The notes beneath the pieces were generated by a model. It was not told the origin of the DNA and did not search any database. It worked only from the letters and a program-made list of their open reading frames with translations. From Xenopus tropicalis (lineage: Eukaryota; Chordata; Amphibia; Anura; Pipidae): DNA of 64,000 nt. Location of the stretch: NCBI RefSeq assembly GCF_000004195.4, contig NC_030685.2, positions 52,590,016-52,654,015 of the forward strand, given 5' to 3'. A program made the position numbers and the translations under genes. Below are positions 1-64,000 of this stretch, piece by piece (position 1 is the stretch's first letter; the number at the start of each line of letters is the position of its first letter).

Positions 1-61
1 ACAAATGTAAACATTGCAGAACAGGAGTATTATGTACAGCACCAGACAGAAGCAGCTCTGG

Positions 62-393
62 TACAGGTATAGGAGCTGTTATCCAGAATGCTCGGGACCA
101 AGGGTATTCCAGATAAGGGGTCTTTCCGTAATTTGGATCTCCATACCTTAAGTCTACAAAAAAATCAATAAACCATTAATTAAACCCAATAGGATTGTTT
201 TGGGCCCAATAAGGATTATCTATATCTTAGTTGGGATCAATTACATGGTACTGTTTTATTACTACAGAGAAAAAGCTAATCAGTTTTCAAATTCTGAATT
301 ATTTGATTAATATGGAGTCTATGGGAGACAGGCTTTCCGTAATTCGGAGCTTTCTGGATAATAGGTTTCCGGATAAGGGATCCCATACCTGTA
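62..393. mobile_element. TA-flanked MITE, ACAGGTATGGG family
   Basis: A ~330-bp non-coding element with imperfect terminal inverted repeats. It begins TACAGGTATAGGAGC and ends GGGATCCCATACCTGTA, bounded by TA. The interior has the family hallmarks seen again at 8038, 28479, 38651 and 39235: CCGTAATTTGGATCT, a CAATAAGGATTA stretch and GGAGTCTATGGGAGA. The TA boundary suggests Tc1/mariner-type mobilisation, but no transposase links it to a superfamily, so that is inference. Confidence 0.85.
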
Positions 394-1010
394 TATGGCA
401 GCACACAAAATGCAAGAGGCAGCGCGAAAAACACACACACACACCAATTGGCTCACAGGAGCAATAACTAATAAGCACTAGCCAGTTGGTGTGTGTATCT
501 TCCTTCTTGGTTCACGTGTCACCATAGCAACCGTATTTGCCGGTTCCAATCGGTGTGCACTTAACGAAGGGAGTGCTTGGCAGTGTTATTGTTTGGGAAC
601 GCTCCTCAGGGTGAACAAGGCGAGCTCACAAAGACTATCTGATGCACATGTGCTGCCTAGTAATGCTCACATATGCGCATGCTCCTTGGTCTTGGTCTTT
701 GTGATGGTGAAATGGATGATGGGTATTTTTATGACTTAAGTCTGTGTTTTCTTCTGCAATATGGCTTTTTAACATAAAAAGTGCTTAAATTAGTGGGAAC
801 TTACTAGCACTGATGACTATATTGGAGGTATGCCTTTCAAGGAGATTAACTCTTTACTTGCCTTTCCTTGTCCTTTAACTGATGTATTTTGGGAAAAACA
901 TGTTTTCCCATGACAGTATTCCTTTAACCTTTAGGCTAATACTGCTGCTGGTATGTAGAAAAGGATAATTGTGGGTTGGGGAGTTTGTGCTTTAGAGCTC
1001 TGCTTTATGT

Positions 1011-1583
1011 TTAAAGGGGCAACAGAAAGAGGAAATGATTAATATGGCATAAGCTGATTTAGAGGGCTGGTTTCAGGGCTTGCAGGTTGAATTGGACCTG
1101 CCACCCAGGCATTAAAAGCTGTATAAAAAAAGCTCTTTTCAAATGAAACCCAAACTCCTTTTTTTTAATAACACATCCATACCCATTATAAAAGCATTTA
1201 AAAATCCCAGCTGTCCGTCATATATTGTCTACCCGGCCTCTATGCCTTGGGCAGACAGTTACTTTCCCTTTTAAATTCAGAACTTCTTAGATGTTGCTGC
1301 CCTCCTCACATTCTCCCTCCCTCCTTACCATTTAATTTTGTAACCATAGCATGTACATGGGCATCAGGTCCCCCATACTGACACAGAAACAAGATTTTGG
1401 CAGGGCGCAAAGCTTGTGTCCACAAAATGGCGCCTGTCTGCTTGCTGCAAATGTGGATTCCAGGGCTGAAGAAAATAAGATTAACATTAAAATTATTTAT
1501 TTAGTCTAAGTGAAGTTTATTTTTCTTGACAAACAAAATAGAATATTTTGGAATTATTCCTTAGGGTAACAGGTCCCCTTTAA
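1011..1583. mobile_element. T2/Kolobok-type MITE, diverged
   Basis: The right end reads GGTCCCCTTTAA, the inverted form of TTAAAGGGGACC. The interior (near 1150-1260, a CTCTATGCC-type block) resembles the element at 50158-50549. The left boundary at TTAAAGGGG (1011) is less certain and may belong to a different copy. Confidence 0.45.
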
Positions 1584-2645
1584 TACTGTTAGGGACTGAT
1601 AGGCTAATGAAGACAGAGAACTGATAAAAATGTCAGCAGTCATACTTGTTAAAAGAATGCATGTAATATATTTTTGGGCTGTTTTAGACTTTCTCATGTG
1701 CATCATACCTGTTAAAGGGCAGCAACTAAGAAGGGATTTCATGGCCATAACGTATTTTGCATAGTTATGCATTGCATGAGATGTTATGAGCTTCAGCACC
1801 TCTCCAATCCACCTGGGGCTGTGTATGTGCATCTGTGTTTAGTTTGGAGTAGCCGCTACATTGGAAGGTATATTCTTGCTTAAGTTAACACACCACAGCA
1901 TACATGTTATGCGTACCTGAAAAATGTATTCTGTAACCCTTGTTTGTTATTATTGCAAGACTCCTATAAAATAATGTAAAGCCCTGCGTAACTTGCTGGC
2001 ACTATATAAATAAATGATGGTGATATCATTATCTCAAAGTTACATAGTTGGAAAAAGAAAAAAAAAAAGACAGTAGTTCATCTCCAACAAATGATCCCGA
2101 GCACATACATACACCTCAACAGTGTTATTTTAGTTAGAAGCCAGTATAAAAGTACCAGGCCCAGACTGGCATTCTGTAATTTTGGCAAATGCCAGAGGGG
2201 CTGCTGTAAGATGCCATAGACAATCACTATTTAGTGGGCTAGCAGGGACATTTTGGGCCTCTGGATATTTGAAATGTCAGAGCCTATTTTGAATCCCTGT
2301 ACTGGCCAAAATAGTACTCAAATGGTGGAGTTGTTTCCTTTTTTTTTACGTGTTAAAGGAAAATGCCCACTCTAATGTTATGGCAGAGTTAAATGCAGTG
2401 GCCTACCTGCTTTGACCCTTCTCTCTCCCCACAAAATTTATGCTATGTACACCCATGCTGCAGATTAGTTAAAGCAAGCATTTAGACATTTCTCGTGGCT
2501 CTTAGGCCAATGGAGGACACTGTAACATTAGAGTGTATACGGTAGGTCATGTATATTCATTAGAGCAGTTGTATGAAACAAATCTTTGTAGAGATTTGGA
2601 GAGTCCAGCAGGGTGACAGACAGCTGCAATCAGGAACACATAATG

Positions 2646-3127
2646 TTAAAGGGGTTGTAGAATATTGTAGAGAGTAATATGCCTCAGAATATTGTAGAGA
2701 GTAATATTCTGAGGCAATTTACAATTGATCTTCATTTTTTATTATTTGTGGTTTTTTAGTTATTTAATTTTCAGTTCAGGAGCCCTCCGCTTTGGAGTTT
2801 CAGCAGCTATTTAGTTGCTAGGGTCCAAGTTACCTTAGCAACAAGGGAGTGGTTTGAATGACAGACTGATATATAAATAGGAGAGGGCCTGAACATAAAA
2901 ATAAGTTACAAAAAGTGACAATAACAATAAAACTGTAGCCTCACAGAGCAATAGTTTTTTGGCTGCTGGGGTCAGTGACCCACTTTTGAAAACTGCAAAG
3001 GGTTGCAAGAAGAAGGCAAATAATTCAAAACCTATAACAGATAAATAATGAAGACCAATTGAAAAGTTGCATAGAAGTGGACATTTTATAACATACTAAA
3101 AGTTATAAAGGTGAACTACCCCTTTAA
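2646..3127. mobile_element. T2/Kolobok-type MITE
   Basis: It starts TTAAAGGGG and ends CCCCTTTAA, with TTAA at both ends as the target-site signature. The interior contains GGGGTCAGTGACCC-like and CTAGCAAC-type blocks that recur at 45536-46004 and 49770-50568, which places the three in one subfamily. It is non-coding. Confidence 0.75.
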
Positions 3128-4548
3128 TTGAATATTTTACAATATAGGTGCCCATAAGTGAATATTCCCTCCACAATCCCATTTAAGTTGTGTACAGATT
3201 TGTTACTCGTATACTGCTCTCTAGAAGTCTTCGGGGCATATTTCTGTTGCATACGGACAATACTCTTGAACGTGATTTAACTTTTGCAAACAGTGTGTAC
3301 GTCAAACGACTGTCCAAATCAAGGCTGCTTGCAAAAGCACAAATGAAATTGATGCCTAAAATCCTCCTCAAGGGCGGGACAGAATAAATGAAGACACAAG
3401 TTCAATGTTAACAGTAAACACTAGGGCAGGAGAGGAGGGGACCCAACACAAGTAACATCTCTAGATAAGCATGTAAAAGTGCAATTCAGTCCCCCACAAA
3501 AGTTTTAAAAACTGAGCTGAATAATAATTTACAACACAGTACACACCAGGCTTTCATGAAGTTAGCACTCAATTTATATGGTTATATGTTCAGGGAAATT
3601 AAACAAAACATTGGCACAGCATTTATATTGCTTTGTATTCCGTGGGCATCAAAAAACAAGGCAATTTTTCAGTAGTTTGACTATGTTCTGTTTGCCCAAA
3701 GTCATTATCCAAAGGGAAGCATATTGCAATCCCTTTGAGCTGTGAGTCTGATTACAAAAGTCTAGATAGGAGTTAAATGTACAAATACATCACCTATACA
3801 TCACCTTCCTGATCTGAGAGATATTTGATGACATGGGATGTTAGCATACATTTATTAAGCCACCTGTTTAAATCATTCCACAAATAAAACATATTCTTTT
3901 GTTTCCACGTTGGCTGCAGTTCAGAAATGCATGACATTCCAGTCACCATAAGCTTCTTGATAAGTTTTGTGTTAATAATGAACTGGCATTTGTTTCTGTC
4001 AAAATGATTTATTCACTGTTGAGAAGCCCAGGCTGAAATATGTGTCTAGATGACTCCAAATAGTTAATAATTAGTTGTCTTTGCATCCTGAAAGTGCCAA
4101 CGGCTTATTCGGTGAGCAATGTCAACATTTTGCTGAAAAAGCCACATAGCTCACAAGCATAATGTGTGTGCCCTTCTTTTCAGACGTGTATGAGAAACTA
4201 GCAGTACCAAGGATGACTGTGGAACAAGCAGCTGCCAGACACTCCCTGCTCCCCCATAACATGCATACATCTCATGCAAAGGAATTTGCCCTGCTGCATA
4301 GCTCACTTTCTCCTTGCATGTAGCAAATTCTTCTTATTCACCAAGATTAGCAGCAATTAACACATTCTCTGGACAGATTAAAGTTATTAAAAGAGATCTG
4401 CAACTTTTTTTCTGATGGTAGTTCTTTAAAGGGGATCTAATGTCAGGAACAAAGTACACTTATTTTGCAACAATAAAGCAACATAAGTTTTTTTTTATCT
4501 GTTCGATTTTAAAACAAAAGCAAAAGCTTGTTCCCCACAGCAGGGTTA

Positions 4549-4741
4549 GGGCTGTGACAGACGGGGAGATTAGTTGCCGTGCAACAAATCTCCCTTGCCG
4601 CTGGCGACTAATCTCCCCGAAATGCCATCCCACTGGCAAGAAAGTAAATCACTGGTGGGATGGCATACGTGGCACAGCGATTAGCCAAAGTCGCGGAAGT
4701 TTCCTTGAGAAGATAACTAGTCTCCCCGTCTGTCACAGCCC
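4549..4741. mobile_element. Fold-back MITE, GGGCTGTGACAG family
   Basis: A 193-bp element with 21-bp perfect terminal inverted repeats starting GGGCTGTGACAGACGG. It is flanked by TTA on the left and TAA on the right. The interior has further inverted pairs (GATTAGTTGC, GGGATGGCAT), so most of the element can fold back. It sits in a possible T2 fragment that opens with TTAAAGGGG at 4427. An open frame across it is a by-product of the repeat and not a gene. Confidence 0.75.
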
Positions 4742-5219
4742 TAAAACATAAGCTGCTACTACAAACTACTTAAACTGCCAATCAAAGAAATTAACAGACT
4801 GCGTTTGGTTCCAAAATGACCAAATCAGTTTTAACATGTGACATTGGTTTAGGATCAGTCAGACAGTGAATGATGATCACAAAGGCCTGGTGCATCATTG
4901 TCAGTCAGATAGCCCTTCAGTAATCAGAGCCCTCAGTAATCTTGCTGTTTGGCTGCGACTGGATTAATGCATATGAAGGCCAGTCTGACCATCTGTGTGA
5001 CATTTAACCTCTTTGTGAGTGCAATTTGGGTTTATTTTTTTATTTCAGACATACATACATGTAGATGTGTATATAATAAAATCTATCATTATGTGTTTTG
5101 TCTTGTTATACATATGTAAGTTAGTTTCTACTGAGCTGCTTTGTCCAATTGGACAAGCTACAACTTTGGTGTGGCCTGCCAAATCTAACCACGCACATAC
5201 ATTTGTGGTGGAAATCAGT

Positions 5220-5519
5220 TTAAGTGGGCCATTTACTAATGGTCTGAATTTTTTTGGCTTTTTGATTCCGATATTGTGCCAAAATTGCGAAAATTCTGAA
5301 TCCGAAAAGTCGCCATCTAAAACTTGTTGAGATCATGTAGAAGTCAATAGATGTCCCTTCCCTGGACAATATGAAAAAGCTTTTCTGCATTTTTTTTTCT
5401 GCACATGCTTTTTCAGTTCAGATTTTCTGATAAATGTCAGACATTTGTGGAAATTAGTTTATTTACATTTTTAAAAAGACAAAATGAAAAGTTAGAGTTT
5501 TGGTAAATCTGCCTCTAAG
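5220..5519. mobile_element. MITE with TTTACTAA-type ends, diverged
   Basis: The left end (AAGTGGGCCATTTACTAA) and right end (GGTAAATCTGCCTCTAA) are imperfect inverted copies resembling the GGGGCACATTTACTAA elements at 8128 and 51116. CG-containing pieces such as CCGAAAAGTCGCC remain inside. It lacks the 90-bp core found in the other members. Confidence 0.55.
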
Positions 5520-5798
5520 TATATGTAGGTAGTATACAACATGGTATTTGATAATGTGAGTTTTTCTTCTGTAACCTTTGTGGCAATTCCATTTCCGTGT
5601 ATGTTGAAAGAATAGATAACTTTTACTAGTGTACACAAATAATGAAAAAAATGAGTGGTAATGCATTGTAGAATCAGTTATAGCTGGCAAGATAGACACA
5701 AATAAAGGATTATGAAAAGGGATAAAACTTACATAATTTAATGTTTTATATTTTTTGTTTAAATGAATCATTTAATCCATTTATTTCTCTCTTGCAGG

Positions 5799-6200
5799 TG
5801 AACCGTCTTTCTTTGGTGTCTTGTTTCATTCGGTTTCCTGCTGCACTGGTCTCTTTGTTGTCCTGTAAATTATATTACCTTAGCACGTGTTATGAAGGCA
5901 ATGATTTAAATTTTATGAAGAGAAGGAAAACCCAATCCGTTTTAAAGGACTCTGGATCTGAATCTTCGCCATTTTTGTTTAATGGCTATTGATTATAACA
6001 GCAGTTAGAAGAGCTGCAATGCTATGCCAACCCTGATGATCTGGTTTTCTACTGGAATTAACTGCAGACGACTAGTTTTGTGATTGTTTCTGATATACGA
6101 CTACATTTGTGGAACATTTAAATGTGAATGTGCAAAGCTGCAAATGTTGGCTGGCAGGTTCTGAAGCAGCCTCCTGCAAATCAGCTAAAGAGAGCAAGGG
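5799..6200 (+). other. NBEAL1: Probable NBEAL1 5' UTR part of the first coding exon
   Basis: A strong acceptor (TTTATTTCTCTCTTGCAG, ending at 5798) is the best upstream splice site for the exon that holds the start codon. The leader has an in-frame TAA at 6186, so translation cannot start further upstream in this frame. It also has short upstream ORFs: ATG-TGA at 6122, and a 32-codon ORF from 6128 to 6226 that overlaps the main start in another frame. The exon could instead begin at a transcription start or a weaker acceptor; transcript data would decide. Confidence 0.55.
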
Positions 6201-62526
<56,326 letters not shown>

Positions 62527-62934
62527 TGAAACAGACCTAAGGAAACAGCAACTGCAAGTCTGATTCTTGTCAACAGTACCTTGGGCTGCTCTGGTTGAAA
62601 TATAGCATTATTATTATTGTTATGATTATAAAGTTATTGTATTACTTCTTCTGTGGAGCTTTACAGAGTAGTATAACACAGATGCAACATTTGTTGTGCT
62701 TTTTTTCCTTGTAAACTCTTTACACATACAGAAAATGTAATAGTGCTGAAGTGACTGCACATTGTAGCAATTGCACAGTAGGGGATGCTGCCAATATTTG
62801 ACGTACAATATTGTGTTGCAATAATGGCAGTTCAGGGTAGGGTAAAACTAATGCAGATGCAGATTCTAAGGTGGGTTATAAATCATTGTCAAGTTAGTAA
62901 ATAAGTGAGATGTTACCTTTTGACTGGTAAAGTG

Positions 62935-63194
62935 TTAAAGGAACAGTAACACTAAAAAATGAAAGAGCTTTAAAGTAATAAAAATATAATGCACTGTTGC
63001 CCTGCACTGGTATAACTGGTGTGTTTGCTACAGTAACACTACTATAATTTATATATTTACATAGCAGCTTATTTTTATAAATTAAAGTAGACTTTCTGAA
63101 GTAAACACACAACTTTTACCAGTGCAGGGCAGCAGCACATTATATTTTAGTTACTTTTATACACTTTCATTTTTTGGTGTTACTGTTCCTTTAA
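62935..63194. mobile_element. T2/Kolobok-type MITE, well preserved
   Basis: TTAAAGGAACAGTAACACC-type ends (left TTAAAGGAACAGTAACACTA, right GGTGTTACTGTTCCTTTAA), TTAA at both edges, 260 bp. Inverted blocks (CCCTGCACTGGTA / TACCAGTGCAGGGC) run inward, so it folds back. Confidence 0.9.
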
Positions 63195-63273
63195 AACAAA
63201 GTAGCTTGTAGAATGATGCCTTTAGTGTGGTTACTGGTTATTATAAAAAATGAGTTTGTGTTTTATACAATAA

Positions 63274-63799
63274 CAAGCTAAAATGGTTGAGGAGACCGCC
63301 TCATACGTATGCAAATAAGTCAAAAAGGGATTCTGGGAACAAATTCCTTTAGGCTCTTAGAAAAGTCCCATTTACATGGGCTTGTCCCATTTACATGGGT
63401 TTATCCTATAGACTAATGCTTACCCACTGGGTTTTCAATGCAAAAGCCAGAATCCCTTTTTGACTTATTTGCATACGTATGAGGTCTCCTCAACCCTCTT
63501 AGCTTGTTCGTGAATCCCCACTCCTGGCTCTACCTAAGCTGATCAGAAAACCCTGCACTACACTGATGAGCCCCAAGAAGGGCAAAACCGGTCTGTAGTT
63601 GGGAATCTGATCAGCTATTTTTTTGGCTTTTGCATTGAAAACCCAGTGGGTAAGCATTAGTCTATAGGATAAACCCATGTAAATCGGACAAGCCCATGTA
63701 AATGGGACTTTTCTAAGAGCCTAAAGGAATTTGTTCCCAGAATCCCTTTTTGACTTATTTGTATACGTATAAGGCGGTCTCCTCAACCCTTTTAGCTTG
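63274..63799. repeat. Large inverted repeat, possibly from a Penelope-like or related element
   Basis: Two 175-bp arms (63274-63448 and 63625-63799) are near-perfect inverted copies. Between them a further partial copy of the arm's outer end (63449-63508) lies in the same orientation as the right arm, then a unique part with a hammerhead-like fold. The order (inverted piece, then end segment, ribozyme-like segment, complete unit) looks like a tandem insertion with an inverted fragment. Confidence 0.8.
63537..63616 (+). ncRNA. Hammerhead-ribozyme-like fold, probably inactive
   Basis: CTGATGA (63563-63569) is followed by a 4-bp stem II (GCCC/GGGC, 63570-63573 with 63580-63583, 6-nt loop). Then come AAAA where GAAA is expected, a minimal stem III (ACC/GGT) and C at the cleavage position (63593). 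Stem I closes as ACTACA/TGTAGT (63557-63562 with 63594-63599), and beyond an internal loop as AGCTGATCAG/CTGATCAGCT (63537-63546 with 63607-63616). This is a type I hammerhead layout. The conserved G12 is A (63584), which should abolish or greatly reduce cleavage. Confidence 0.65.
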
Positions 63800-64000
63800 T
63801 TTTATACAGTAAGCATTCTTTCTGGGGAATAGCATAAGATTCCTGAAGTAAATTGAGAGGGTGTGCGCAAGCTCTACAAAGTAGTGATTGTTTTATCCGT
63901 CCACTGTTGAAAGACCAAATGAGTTTAATATTTTATGTGACATTTCAGTTATTTAACTTTTGTTCAGCAGCTTTCTAATTTGGAATTTCAGCAGATATCA

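Larger units (their letters stand above)
394..5798. other. Upstream or first-intron sequence, no gene recognised
   Basis: Apart from the elements listed separately (1011-1583, 2646-3127, 4549-4741, 5220-5519), I recognise no exon, promoter or RNA gene here. A short (AC)n run lies near 428-442 and a T2-type terminus (CCTTTAA) near 928. In other vertebrates the first NBEAL1 exon is non-coding, so it may lie here or to the left of the window. I cannot place it. Confidence 0.5.

Noticed and set aside
417..445. Possible CpG-island promoter near an (AC)n run at the left edge
   Set aside because: The surrounding 500 bp shows no CpG cluster, TATA box or convincing first exon.
4184..4323. Exon-like block after CCCTTCTTTTCAG, open for more than 40 codons (VYEKLAVPRM...)
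   Set aside because: The acceptor is good, but I recognise no family, there is no matching donor before the TAG, and it does not fit NBEAL1. Left as chance unless transcripts show it.
5741..5992. 83-residue open frame beginning upstream of 5799
   Set aside because: It spans the probable splice acceptor at 5798 and is out of register with the known protein start; treated as leader sequence.

Overview
The window is vertebrate nuclear DNA: AT-rich, intron-dominated and dense in short DNA transposons. The repeat types (TTAA-flanked elements of the T2/Kolobok kind, TA-flanked elements ending in ACAGGTATGGG, CG-rich fold-back elements with TTTTCG motifs, long-TIR Tc1 copies) are those of a Xenopus frog. 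X. tropicalis is my best guess, but the species is inferred, not proven.

One protein-coding gene fills the window on the + strand: NBEAL1 (neurobeachin-like 1, a BEACH-family scaffold). I assembled 32 coding exons from position 6201 to 62448 by matching translated blocks to my knowledge of the vertebrate protein and by checking splice sites and phases. They sum to 5304 nt (1768 codons) with no phase conflict. The start ATG (6201) lies in an exon whose 5' UTR probably begins at 5799. The promoter exon is not identified. The window ends inside the gene, before the PH-BEACH and WD40 part, so only the N-terminal two thirds is present: helical repeats, a concanavalin A-like domain, more helical repeats and an acidic Ser-rich linker.

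Layout: 1-5798, upstream or intron 1 with several MITEs; 5799-6251, first coding exon; 6252-20222, a 14-kb intron holding a nested MITE pair and a 7.7-kb TTAA-flanked piggyBac-like element (10474-18181) that carries about 16 tandem ~395-bp monomers in two diverged but in-register arrays; 20223-26866, coding exons 2-9; 27461-27547, a likely 87-nt symmetrical exon; 27676-34791, introns with MITEs, a repeat array pairing GC-box-like and CCAAT-like motifs (29470-30690) and a multi-hairpin palindromic MITE (33945-34327); 34792-56607, exons 12-28 with many MITEs; 57168-58781, a complete Tc1-like transposon with an intact 340-residue DD34E transposase; 59454-62448, exons 29-32; 63274-63799, a large inverted repeat around a hammerhead-ribozyme-like fold.

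No second host gene, tRNA, rRNA or CRISPR array was recognised. The points most worth a second look are the satellite-carrying piggyBac-like element, the hammerhead-like motif, the intact Tc1 copy, and a ~90-bp core shared by MITEs whose ends differ.
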